DNA of 64,000 bases from contig CM035808.1 in the NCBI GenBank assembly GCA_020466095.1, forward strand, positions 45,171,793-45,235,792. Direction: 5' to 3'. The stretch comes from Chlorops oryzae. Its lineage: Eukaryota > Arthropoda > Insecta > Diptera > Chloropidae. Each line of letters begins with the position of its first letter. Position 1 is the first letter of the stretch. The notes under the pieces were generated by a model that was not told where the DNA came from, made no database searches, and was given only the letters and a program-made list of their open reading frames with translations. The position numbers and the translations under genes were made by a program. Below, one piece after another: positions 43,996 to 54,600 of this stretch.

Positions 43996-44443
43996 CAGTG
44001 CTCGGACTTGAAAATTTTTAAGGGTGGTAGATTTTTAAAGAAAAAGTGGTAGATTTATATAAAAAGTGGTAGATTTAAAATTGTTTAAAATAGTAATACA
44101 ATATATCACATCTGATCATGTAGAAAATTTAGAAACTTACAAGTTTTTAGGTACTTTCTCTTATTATAAAAAAATTTGTCAATATTTATTAGATGTCGTT
44201 AAGCGCCAATACTGCCATTCTTGACAACATTATTGACAATAGGAAGCTGCCAACATATTTTTCAATAAAACATAACAGTGAACTACATTTTTTATACTCT
44301 CAATTATTCGAAATGATCATTAAATAAATAAAACAAATGCATACATAAGTTTAAAAAAAAAAGTTTGTTGATTTGGACCTAGCGTGGTAGAAAGCAAAAA
44401 AAGTGGTAGATCTACCACTAAAGTGATAGAAGTCCGAGCACTG
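43996..44443. mobile_element. hAT-like MITE, 448 bp
   Basis: The ends CAGTGCTCGGACTT at 43996 and AAGTCCGAGCACTG ending at 44443 are inverted. Flanks GTGGTGGT (43988-43995) and ATGGTGGT (44444-44451) match at 7 of 8. The interior carries repeated GTGGTAGAT motifs and their complements near both ends. Confidence 0.8.
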
Positions 44444-44611
44444 ATGGTGGTTGTAAAAAATGACTATTGAGAAATTTTTCGCATTTGCGAATTTGCGATT
44501 TTGCTCATCAGTAGAGGAATTAAACCGAATAAGCGGGCGCGTGTACTGGCTTGGCAATATAAATATTATTATTAAAAAATTACTTTAAAAAACTGCTGCA
44601 AATTTCTGGCG

Positions 44612-45360
44612 ATGGAGAATTATGATCAATATTTTTGCAAGGAGTCCAGCAACAGCTCGCAAGGAATTGATATGAAAGGTATGAATACCTACTGTCTTAA
44701 AAGGTTAATTCTTTTATTCATTAATTTGTTTTTCAGAAAAATTGGACCATTTAAAAAAATTTCAGCAACAAATTATTTAGTTATTAAAAAGACTGCATAT
44801 CAAAAAACAAAAAACGAACACCTAAGTTTTGAATTAATTGATAACAATTGTTATTCCTTTAAGAATAAGAAGAAACAGAAATGAAAAGAAATACCAAATA
44901 AAAAAAAGCAAAACCAATCAAATTTTCTTATCAAAAATCCAATAGGAAAATGCAAATAGGAAACCCGAAAAACCTTCGCCAAAACGTCCAAAAACGGATC
45001 CGCAGGCGGAGGTTTGCGCGAATCGTAAATGAACGTTCTTGTGCCACAAACTGAGCGACGAAGTGTGTATACGCGAATCGTTTTCGGATCCGAAAACTGA
45101 CGTTTTGTCCACAAAAACCCGCAAAATTCTTCGCCTGGGGATCCGTTTTCGGATCTCAATGCCGGGTGGGTTGTAGTATTGTATGCTATACACATAGAAA
45201 TATTTAAAATTTATTTATTACAGTATTTTCAAATCTTATAAAACTTTTTATTTTTGTTCAAGGCATATTAAATATGATATATGAATTAGAAAAAATTGAA
45301 TCTAATGAAAAAGGAAACGATTTATCACTTTTAGACAAAGGAAAAAAAATAAATAAATAA
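44612..45360 (+). CDS. Possible small two-exon gene, unknown function
   Basis: An exon from ATG at 44612 to 44678 (MENYDQYFCKESSNSSQGID...) ends in a phase-1 GTATGA donor. It can join an exon at 45263-45360 after a TTTTGTTCAAG acceptor, which encodes ILNMIYELEKIESNEKGNDL and more, to TAA. This gives 54 residues, acidic then Lys-rich, with a short coiled-coil look. A third candidate exon at 44736 (EKLDHLKKFQQQ) is also in phase with the first but runs into a stop. The last stop is only 8 bp from the TBCK stop on the other strand. I do not recognise the protein; it may be a fragment. Confidence 0.3.
44885..45180. repeat. Interspersed repeat with GGATCCG motifs
   Basis: It ends in ATGCCGGGTGGGT; the same block inverted (ACCCACCCGGCAT) begins a related sequence at about 42889. 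Both contain AACGGAT and AGGCGA(A/C)GAA motifs. It lies in the intron of the putative small gene. Two related, oppositely oriented element ends 2.3 kb apart. Confidence 0.5.
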
Positions 45361-45368
45361 ACTCAACA

Positions 45369-48300
45369 TCATACTTGTGTTGATTTTAAAATATTTGGCT
45401 CGATAGCATGAAGAATATTGAATCCCTTGTGTAAGACACAAACGCGCGGAATGCCACACAAGATGAGAAATTTTGAAAACTGAAAGATAGCATAATGAAA
45501 AAAATATTTTTAAGAAATATTGTGAACAAACCTCGACTGCATTTTCATGAATGTTGCTTATGCAAATGACGATTCGATTCTGGAGTTTTTCTTCCAATTG
45601 TGGAACGTTCAATGCATCCAAACGCTCTTCATTTAATTGAATTGTATTGTAGGGTATATTAATACTATTTGGCACGTGGACGCGTGCATAATCGGAGACA
45701 CTGCGTAAATCCAGGGCAATAAAAGTTTCCGGCTTTTCGTTTAAAAAATACACGAAATCGTTAGCGCTTATACGAGGGCACAATTCAGATTGTAATTGCT
45801 GCAGCGAAACATCGTTGTTGATATCCTAGAAGGAAAAAAAAATGATTCCATTTTCATTGTCTTAAGTCGGAAAGATTTGAATTTTTCTTACAAATTCACT
45901 TGGTTCTTTCTCCTGCAGTAAATGCATACGATGGGTAACACTCCTTGGTGTTATTTCATACATTCTTTGCGATTCGACAACACAGTTTTCCATAACAATA
46001 TCAGGTAAATCGGAAAAGAGTAAAATGCATTCATTAAAGCCCGAATCGAGTAGCGTACTCTTCAACTGTTTCAGTATTGAGATGCCAATAAAAAGCGGAT
46101 AGGAATGATCACCCAACATTAATTTATCCCAAAGATGAAGAATTTTGTGCAGCGGAAAAACATCTAAAAACAAAATCAAAACAATTTATATAAACATTTA
46201 GAAATAAAAGAAATCAACTTACGTGAAAACATCGTTAAGAACCATGGAATTGCGAATAGCTCTGGTATAAAATTGATATTGACTAAATGCTTCGCCAGAA
46301 TCGGTTCATGGAATGCAGTCAATTGTGAAAATTTGCATAAATACTCCTTAATTATTGCCGAATTATCTTTGAGGAAAAACCAACGCAAATATTTTGGTAT
46401 AAAATTGTAGAGACTCAAAAAAGCCAGCTCTGAAAAGAAATGAAAATAATTCTATTTAGCTTAAAAGAGAAAAGGAATGAGGCAACTTTTAATGTTTCCA
46501 TTAATTACTGACCTTCATTATTAAAATTTAGACATAGAAATGGAGCGGTGAGTGAATCTAGACCCTGCCAATAGACATAATGTGGATGCGCTGTGACCCA
46601 GGCCTTTAGCAATCTCTTAAGCTTACGATGACCTTCTGGCGAGGATAAAAATTCATCGTACTGATGACATCGAGGAATATCAACTTCAATCTTTAAAAAG
46701 AGTTGTTAGAATTTATGAAATTCTAGTTAGTCTAAGGTACCTGACGATCCGTTGAGGTTGTTGTAAATTTGTCGATCTTTGTATAACTGCCATTTGGAAT
46801 AACCTCAAGTAGGCATGCCCATATTGGTCCTCGAAGCAATGGTGGTATATCGATGGCAGCTTCTTTTAAAATTAAGTCATACGTATAAGGATAACCCTGT
46901 AAAAAAAGATGCATTGAATTTCGATTTTATAACGTCAAATGGAATAATGATATCCGTACGTTTAGGAGGCGGGAAAACAAACGCACGCGATAAAATTGAT
47001 ATTCAATATCTTTTTCGCGTATAACCAAAGGCAATTGTTCCATGCCAGCTCCGAATTTGTATGGAAACTTTGGTGAATGAATCAGTGGAAAATAAGCCAT
47101 TGCTGGTAAATTTCCCAAACGATCAATCAAATTATTAAGCTTCAGTAAGACAACGCGATCGTCCATAAGATATGACTGACTTCGTTTTGGACCCATGATC
47201 ACACCGTTTAAGCAGACAACCTGAGGAATGGCTAAAATTGGCGCCTCACTGCGAATGAGACCTTCCTTCTTCAATTCGGTTTGTACATCACCGCCTGCCA
47301 GTTGCCACCAATAGTATATTTGTTCGAGAGGACATTGTTTGAGCAACAAATTTGGTTTTTCAATCGAATCACATTCGCATTCAATACATTTTGTTTGACT
47401 TTCAAAGCATTTATATTCAAGCAAGTCGCGCGGTAGCGGTCGTTGAGCTGGCAGGATGGCCAAGCAACTGTTGACCATTTCTCGAATGTCATCATTCAAT
47501 GCTTGATATGCTTCCAGGCGTTCATGTTCTTGTGCAAGCTTTTCGAATGCGTTATTCGATTGACACAAAGAGAGTATTCTACGCGTTATATTGGAGATTT
47601 TCATGTTTGGCCAAAATGATTTGCCCAGCAGCAGCTCTGCAGCTATTATACCAACTGAAAAAATATCACTTTTTATGTTGTTCTTACTTCCTAAGAGGCG
47701 CTCCGGTGCCATATAGCAGAAATTGCTGCAAGGAAATCATCGTCAATGCAATATAAAGAGGAAGAAAATCCATCCTACTTACCCAATGGGAAATGGCACG
47801 TAGTCACCTCCTTTGGTCATATAATAAAGGCCATAATTGAAGAGTTTAACATTATTGTCTTTATCTAAGAGTATATGCTTCGGTTCTAAGTTATGAACTA
47901 CAAGACCAAATTCATTCAATTTCGCAAGTGCTGATATGACTTGTCGAATTATGGGCAATGCATCTGCTTGGCTGAGGCCCTTCTTCTGGAGCTCCTGCAG
48001 GTTCGTGCATCCGAAGTATTCAGTTACAACGATTGTTCGCTCTGTTGACAATTCAATTTAGTTTTTACAAGTTAAGAATGTGATAAATAACAGTTTAAAC
48101 TACACAGATAAATAATGTGATTGATAAAATTAATATAATTAAACAAGCTACTACACTTAAATATTTGGCACGAATTTGGAATTAGGAATTAGGGTTATTG
48201 CTTTTATCACAAAACGTAAAAAGGAAGTACTAATCGTTATATATGTACTAATCTCTCATATGAATAAGTTTATTCGCAATCATAATTTAAGGGACGAATC

Positions 48301-49070
48301 ACGTAACCTGGGCGTACCATGATTGCATCTAACTATTCAGCTTGGCATTAAAGCATGGACGCATTAAATGGTCGAAAAATGCTAGATGCATCTCTTCTTA
48401 TACAACCCGATTCTGAATATTCCCGGGGAATTTACTTTTCTCGAGAGTAAAGTTCTTCTTTTTCAAATATTGAATAAATTTGATGGAGAATGGGTATTAC
48501 CCATAATTTTCCTTTCCCATACTAAGTACTCAATTCTCCCTAAAAAGGTCAAAGCAATTGAAAAACGCGATTCAGTTCTAACCAGTTCTCAACAAATTCG
48601 TCTCAACTTCGTCTAGGTTCAACATATTTCAACCTTAATCCTTTCGAGGTCTGCAAATTGGCAGAAAAAACCCAGAACCTCAGTAGGCAGAAAAAATCCA
48701 GAACCTCAGTAGGCAGAAATAAGAAAATATTTAAAAAGCAGAATATTCAGAATCTGATAGGATTCGATTTCATTCGATTTCGCGCACGAAACTCACATAA
48801 CTCACGTAAAATTTAATTTCATGCGATTTTAGGTTTTGAAATTGTGAGAAATTGAATTTGAAATTCGAAAACTGTGAAAATGCTACATATAGGGGGCGTA
48901 CCATGATTGCTTCTAAATACATCCACATACTGGCAAAGGTTTTTGTGTCGGATCGCTTTGAGACGCTGTGCATTTCCAAGTATGGCGATAGAGTTTGCCG
49001 TTAGCGGCAAGCCATTGCTTCCGCAAACATCGCCATGTGATTTCGCAAAGAAAGTCGTAGCCGCTAACAT
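45369..49070 (-). CDS. TBCK: TBC domain-containing protein kinase-like (TBCK)
   Basis: Nine exons on the minus strand: 49070-48902, 48041-47783, 47725-46960, 46896-46741, 46690-46513, 46429-46223, 46163-45892, 45825-45532, 45479-45369. All junctions are GT-AG and phase-consistent, giving 803 residues from ATG at 49070. The order is pseudokinase, TBC (Rab GAP) domain, rhodanese-like domain, as in animal TBCK. The kinase part lacks catalytic motifs: HRD is HNL ([13 protein letters not shown]) and DFG is NYG. The TBC part keeps the Arg finger motif (IEVDIPR, 46670-46690) and the YWQ glutamine (46565-46573), so GAP chemistry looks possible. The rhodanese part lacks a clear active-site CxxxxxR loop. 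Known role in humans: endolysosomal traffic and mTOR signalling, with loss causing a neurodevelopmental disorder. The Drosophila gene is CG4041 as far as I recall. Confidence 0.93.
48042..48901 (-). other. First intron of TBCK
   Basis: It includes a 26-bp tandem repeat (GGCAGAAAAAA.CCAGAACCTCAGTA, about 48659-48716) and a second copy of the 17-bp donor-site sequence GGGCGTACCATGATTGC at 48310-48326, identical to 48894-48910 at the exon 1 boundary. Confidence 0.7.
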
Positions 49071-49615
49071 TAATTAATCAGCATTATTGTTTAATTAATT
49101 AGCCCGATATTGTTGTTAGGGATGTTCTGATTCAAGTAAATACAAGTAAAAACTCGATACTATTGTTTCGATACAGAGTACATTTGGAATCGATACTTGC
49201 TAGCGAAACGTACTAGGTATCGAATATAAAGTACTCGGTATCAAATCGAATTCATCTAAATACAGGGCAGTCAACAGAGAAACATATATCAAATATATGT
49301 CGACTGAATGTGAAAGAAAGCGAGGCACTGATTCTTATTGAAACATCTAACCATCCAGAAAAACTGGGTGTTTCAACCCAGTGCGCGCTGTGCTCAAATC
49401 AGAAATTTTCCAAGTCGACTTTTTGCGATGAAGAAGCAATTTAAGCACTTTAAATTCTTCCAATGTTCAGCGAAGAATGGCAACACATTTTGTATCTGTC
49501 AAATGAACTGTCAAACTATCGATATCGTGAAATATGATATGATGTAAATGGAAAACCAAAGATGTTAAACAAGGACAGCAATAACGCATTACGGAGTTGA
49601 CAATATATACATAAT
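49071..49615. other. TBCK upstream region
   Basis: Presumed promoter side of TBCK. No TATA box is evident. There are several ATCGATA/GATACT motifs at 49155-49250. No other gene is seen. Confidence 0.4.
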
Positions 49616-50453
49616 TAACAAGTAAGAAAGCTAAAGTCGGTCAAGCCCGACTTTGAAATACCCAGCGTCCCGACATTATGAGTGCACTATGTTTTTCTTC
49701 TCTATTTGTGGGCGTGGCAGTGGGCGGGCCACATAAATTATTTCCCTACACCTTTCATTCGCCTATGAACCTATGTTGCGAATTTGAAGCTTCTACGCCT
49801 TTTACCTCGGAAGTTACGAAAAATATTCATTTGTGGGCGTGACAGTGGGCGGGCCACATAAAATTTTTTCCTACACCTTTCATATGCCTTGGTCAACCTA
49901 TGTTGCGAATTTGAAGCTTATACGCCTTTTACTTCACAAGTTACGATAAGCCCTTATTTTCGGGCTTATTTGTGGGCGTGGCTCGAGGAGGGTGGCGTCC
50001 ATTTTGTTCCAGGATATGTCCTTTTTTGTAGTTTACCAGTACACCAAATATCAATGGAATGTGTTGAGTGGTTCGCAAGTTACAAGCATTTTACTGAAAA
50101 CACAATAAATTCATTTGTGGGCGTGGCAGTGGGCGGATGTCTCTCATTTTTACTTAGGATCATACTCGGACCCCGATATACATGTGTACCAAATTTCGAC
50201 TTCATTGGTTCAGCCGTTTCGGAGGAGATCCGACCACGGACGGAGGAGATCCGACCACGGACGGAGGAGATCCGACCACGGACGGAGGAGATCCGACCAC
50301 GGACGGACAGACGGACGGACGGACAGACAGTCAGACGGACAGACGGACATGTCTAAATCGATTCAGTTTTTGATCCTGATCATTTCTATATATATTTGTC
50401 TATATCTCCGGAGCTTAATTCTCCCTGTTACAAGATTCACACAAAACTAATAC
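49616..50453 (+). mobile_element. Non-autonomous interspersed repeat, copy 2
   Basis: This is the same element as 13772-14555 in opposite orientation, beginning AACAAGTAAGAAAGC and running to CACAAAACTAATACC. It contains four perfect tandem units of GGAGGAGATCCGACCACGGAC (21 bp, 50221-50304) where copy 1 has one, next to a GGACAGACGGAC microsatellite. The ORFs are repeat-derived. Confidence 0.8.
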
Positions 50454-50494
50454 CGTAAAACCGTAGTTTGGTCCACAAAAAAAAAATCGAGTTA

Positions 50495-50679
50495 AGGCTC
50501 AGTTACTCTTGATTGAACGTTACTTGACTTAACTTATAGAAATCTGTTTTCCACAGATTCTTATCTTAAGTCAAATTATGTTTTCAGTAACTGCTCCCAT
50601 AGAAAATGTACTAAACACATCAAGTCAGCTAATTAAATAAGTAAAGTCAAGTTACGTTCAATCAAGAGTAACTGAGCCT
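50495..50679. mobile_element. Harbinger-type MITE, 185 bp
   Basis: The ends AGGCTCAGTTACTCTTGATT and its complement form about 38 bp of near-perfect inverted repeat. The flanks are TTA on both sides (50492-50494 and 50680-50682), a TWA duplication. It has no coding capacity. Confidence 0.85.
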
Positions 50680-50982
50680 TTACATCAGGAATGAAACTGG
50701 CAGCAAAAATTAAGCTTTTCGCAGTGTTGCAGTAGATGTCAAAAAATAGCACAGTAGATCACTGCAGTTGCAGTTAAGTTCCAACGAATACATACGGATA
50801 CTCTTTGTTCGTTACTTTGAACCCATTCTTTAGAATCTTAAAATTCGACAGCACTGGCACGTTTAGTAATTGGTATCACTGAAATTATAGCTTGGCAGCA
50901 TTCTTTTCCAAATTTCAAATCGCTTCTCGACTTCCTGTCATTTTAAAATAACATTCGGTCGGAGCAGCACGTGTCCTGGGAC

Positions 50983-52079
50983 ATGGTTACAGTTAGGTAA
51001 AAATTTTTAATTGATTGAGGTTATAATAAATAATCTTTGTGATGAAACTGATGACGAGACTGAGTTCAGCGTTTGCGTGCACTTTTTACGTATATTTCGT
51101 AAAATTCTGCTATCAGTTGCCGGACAAAAGATTATATGGCAAACTGAAAGAGAATGGTCTAAACATAGCGGCTTTTATCTCTTCAAACATATCTAATGGA
51201 TTCTTCTACTTTCAGGAAGTACAGAGTGGGTGAACACGTGGAAATGCATATACAAAATGGCTACCGGTAGTTGGAGACGCGATCAATTGATAAGGTAAGG
51301 AATCCGCCATTTTGTAATTAAATTACAACCTTTAATGATGATTACACAGACTTGTACTAGAATCTTTTGAAGAAACAATCTACCTGACTAAAAATCCTTG
51401 AATATATATTTTTCATTCAATACAAATTTGTTCAAAGATATTTCCATTTTCTTTCAGAATGGTATATTCCTAAGAGAATGGCAAAATTTATCTGGATCTC
51501 CTGAATATAACGGTAGGTTTTCACCAATTTTCTACATACATACGGTCCTCATTTTCGTGATGAATCAAATTATTAATCTTTTGTGGTTTCCACCAGAAGC
51601 TTTTGCTAAAGATGGTCGTAGATTGTCTGATTTTCATAGAAAATGGAAATTTTCACTTTCAAATCCGATTAAGTTGTACTAAAATCCACTTTCCTTCATT
51701 TCCAGCTGAAACGCCGCGAAGAAATGGCAAGAATGCAATTCGTAATGATGTTGCTGCAGCAAGAGGTAATGTCGAAATGAATAATTTTGTATTTTCATTT
51801 GCATGATGAATCAAATTATTAATCTTTTGTGGTTTCCACCAGAAGCTTTTGCTGAAGATGGCTTAGATTGTCTGATTTATATATTGTTTCAAATTTCCTA
51901 AAATATGCCACCTTCAGTGTTAATACATGGAACTGTTTTTCTTTACAGATTTCGATTTCCGAGAAAATCTTTACGATGGATCGTCCGTGATGCTGGAAAA
52001 AATCTCAATATTGCTCTATGCAATCAGCTTGATTTGTTCATTTGGAGTAATGCGAACCAAGTACATAAATATGGCTTGA
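50983..52079 (+). CDS. Putative small tail-anchored membrane protein with an in-frame UAG
   Basis: Five exons with canonical splice sites keep one frame: 50983-50996 (ATG GTT ACA GTT AG), 51216-51294, 51458-51512, 51706-51765, 51949-52079. Together they hold 339 nt, 113 codons. The product would have a charged N-terminus (KYRVGEHVEMHIQNGYR), a polar middle (EWQNLSGSPEYN, ETPRRNGKN) and a C-terminal hydrophobic helix (EKISILLYAISLICSFG) before MRTKYINMA and TGA, with AATAAA at 52087. Codon 23 is TAG (51268-51270). Without readthrough only a 22-residue peptide is made. Possible readings are a pseudogene, an assembly or sequencing error, readthrough, or a wrong exon 1-2 model. The downstream exons are the better supported part. 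I do not recognise the family. Confidence 0.45.
51558..51883. repeat. Intronic direct duplication of ~80 bp
   Basis: The segment at 51558-51637 (GATGAATCAAATTATTAATC and onward) recurs nearly unchanged at 51803-51883, 245 bp downstream. The copies sit in the introns on either side of the exon at 51706-51765. Confidence 0.85.
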
Positions 52080-52800
52080 AAATCTTAATAAATTGAATAT
52101 GAAGAATTTATTGCTGTTTTTTAATCGTAAGGTTCACAAACTGGTTGGGTTGATTTAGGGAAACTCTTCAATGCCATTGAGTTCTTTTCCGATCGATATT
52201 GGTCGTTAAAAGCTGCCGACCTTGAGTCCGATTTCATGTATTTATCTAGAACCTAAGCCATGTGCAATTTTCTATTCAATTAGTGGGATGTACATCCAGA
52301 TCCTAAATATTCCGAGTGATTTTTCCCTGCAGAAGGCGGAGGAATATTCATTAGAATAGGGCTGATAATGCCAAAGCCGATAGATAGGCTGGCTATCCCG
52401 ATGGCATCGATTTTGCAACCAAGATAAGATAGTTCTTCGGAATTTGAATACCTTAAATCTTTTTCGTTAAAATAGTTGGCTTGGTCCGGGAATTGTCAAA
52501 CGCAACAAAATTTAATCTAACCCATTCTATCAGGGACAGTTATAACTTTTATAATAAAAGTTTAACAAAAAATAAAAGGCATCCAAGAATCTCAGAGAAT
52601 GGCCTGAGGGTTACAATGGTATCAAATTTTTTGAGTACTGCTTTTTAAAATTTTGAAAAAGATCGAAACTGTTATTTTCTGTCCCTGCATTCCATAGCTT
52701 TGAAGTGCCTTTGATTTTTAAATCAAAGATAACGCTGCTTCATGCTTCCACGTCTTCAATAAAATCCATCCAAAGAAATCTACTACAATACTTTATCTTC
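52080..52800. other. Intergenic, no gene seen
   Basis: Between the putative small gene and the RpS2 3' end. Nothing recognised except the RpS2 poly(A) signal region at its right edge. Confidence 0.5.
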
Positions 52801-52849
52801 CGTCCATATTTATTGGGTTTTCGTAATAATTACAGACTCGGGAACGATT

Positions 52850-53668
52850 TTAAGCTTCAATATGATGGCGTGCACCGCCACCGGGCTTGTCAGCCAAGAA
52901 GTCAGCGTACTCTTGGTATGGGGTAAGACCCAAAGGCATTTCCTTCCACAAATCAGGCATCAAGTATGCATAGGTCTTTGCAATAGCAGCATAAGTAGCC
53001 TTAGCGAAATTACCCAAGGTACCGGTCGAACCACGTGCAGATGTATAGCAATCCTCAATACCAGCCATCATCAGGAGTTTCTTGGGAACAGGCGCCGACA
53101 CAATACCAGTACCACGAGGAGCAGGAATCAATCGCACCGAAACGGAGCCACACTTGCCAGTGACTTTGCATGGGACTGTATGCGGTTTACCGATCTTGTT
53201 ACCCCAGTAGCCACGACGAACTGGAACAACCGACAGCTTAGCCAAAATAATGGCACCACGGATAGCAGTTGCAACTTCTTTGCTGCACTTAACGCCCAAA
53301 CCAATATGGCCGTTATTGTCACCAATAGCAACGAAGGCCTTGAAACGCGTACGTTGACCAGCACGTGTTTGTTTCTGGACGGGCATGATCTTCAGGACTT
53401 CATCACGCAGTGCGGATCCGAGGAAGAAATCAATAATTTCAAACTCTTTGATCGGCAGAGAGTACAGATAGATCTCTTCTAGCGATTGGATCTTGTTCTC
53501 ACGCACCAAACGTCCCAACTTGGTTACTGGCACCCATTCCTTGGAGTCTTCTTTGCCACCACGTCCACGACCACGGCCTCTACCACGTCCGCGACCACGA
53601 CCACCGCGTCCACCACGAGAACCAAATCCTCCACGGAATCCACCGCGGGCTGGAGCTGCGTCCGCCAT
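52850..53668 (-). CDS. RpS2: 40S ribosomal protein S2 (uS5)
   Basis: A single coding exon of 272 residues, the length expected for insect RpS2 (string of pearls in Drosophila). The N-terminus is the Arg-Gly-rich tail ([14 protein letters not shown]), a site of arginine methylation in the family. It is followed by the S5 double-stranded RNA-binding domain ([20 protein letters not shown] ... [20 protein letters not shown]) and the C-terminal S5 domain ([20 protein letters not shown]). The protein sits near the mRNA entry channel of the 40S subunit. The ATG at 53668 is immediately preceded by an intron acceptor (TTTCAG), so the 5' UTR is spliced. A poly(A) signal AATAAA lies at about 52806-52811 on the minus strand. 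Confidence 0.98.
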   Translation of the reverse strand: MADAAPARGGFRGGFGSRGGRGGRGRGRGRGRGRGRGGKEDSKEWVPVTKLGRLVRENKIQSLEEIYLYSLPIKEFEIIDFFLGSALRDEVLKIMPVQKQTRAGQRTRFKAFVAIGDNNGHIGLGVKCSKEVATAIRGAIILAKLSVVPVRRGYWGNKIGKPHTVPCKVTGKCGSVSVRLIPAPRGTGIVSAPVPKKLLMMAGIEDCYTSARGSTGTLGNFAKATYAAIAKTYAYLMPDLWKEMPLGLTPYQEYADFLADKPGGGARHHIEA

Positions 53669-53674
53669 ACTGAA

Positions 53675-53862
53675 ACGAATTTGAGGTTAGGGCGAGCACG
53701 TGCATATCCGAATTTCACAAAATTCTTCCTAATTTTATACAAAATGGCTGCGGAGCATCGTGTTTCGCATATTAACTATAAAAAGAATCTATTTCCCTCG
53801 ATATATGACTAATTTCTAGACTTACATGCAGTATTCAATGTAATTGCTGTGAAGGAAAAAAG
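53675..53862 (-). promoter_or_regulatory. RpS2: RpS2 5' UTR intron and TOP-like leader
   Basis: A GTAAGT donor at 53825-53820 ends a short non-coding leader exon (from 53826) that is spliced to the acceptor directly before the ATG. The leader contains TCTTTTTTCCTTC at about 53850-53862 on the minus strand, the pyrimidine tract (TOP) expected at the start of ribosomal protein mRNAs. Confidence 0.65.
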
Positions 53863-54214
53863 AGAATGAACGAGTTTATGGTAGAGCTGTAAGAAGCCGT
53901 ATGTGTTCGTTACTGAGTAGCGAGTGCGCCATATAGTACCGAGTAACGAAACGTTACTCAAGAAAACATGGTCGCCGTTCATACTGGGCGTCAAATCGGT
54001 TGCGACAAAGTTGGTTTGTCGCCGAGGGACGATCGGGGTTGTGGGATGTGTACGTGTAAAAACGAAAAATGATTTTAGACGAGAGAGTGTGAGAGCAGCT
54101 ATTCGTACCCAAGATAAACAAGTATAAATCTATATTCGCACATTTACTTTTGACTGAGAGCATACGCGTATCGATACGGTTTTTAAACTACTTTAATACG
54201 TGTATTTGTTTTGC

Positions 54215-54600
54215 TGGGTAGGGACTCGCGGGGATGAAGTATGGTAGCGTTTTTCTCTCTCCCCCTGCCTCCCTTGCCATCGAAAATTTGTTTCATTATC
54301 GAAACGTCTTAACGTGTAAATAGCGTATTATACGCTATTACGATATTTACACGTTAAGACATTTTAATAATGAAACAAATTTTCATGGGCAACAGAGAAA
54401 AACGCTATCATACTTCATCCCCGCGAGTCTATAGCCGACAAAAAGTGTGTTTCATTATAGAAATGTCTTAAGAGGCAATTTACACGTTAACACATTTCGA
54501 TAATGAAACACACCTTTTGTGGGCTAGGGACGTACGGGGATGTGGTATGGTAGCGTTTTTCTCTCTTTCCCCTGCCTCCTTTGCCTTTGAAAATCGCTTA
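54215..54600. mobile_element. Foldback-type element: nested inverted repeats
   Basis: The main palindrome has arms ACTCGCGGGGATGAAGTATG (54222 onward) and its complement ending near 54429, centred on AATAGCGTATTATACGCTATT near 54328. A second palindrome, with arms GTGTGTTTCATTATAGAAAT and its inverse, spans about 54434-54526. A diverged direct copy of the left arm follows at 54528-54597. No coding capacity or target duplication was found. Confidence 0.7.

Noticed and set aside
51257..51294. ATG-led frame MATGSWRRDQLI as the true start of the small membrane protein
   Set aside because: Its phase at the 51294 donor gives an early stop in the exon at 51458; only the frame with the TAG stays open through all later exons.
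52862..53812. Plus-strand ORFs opposite RpS2, including a Pro/Arg-rich one
   Set aside because: They are antisense shadows of the conserved RpS2 coding exon.
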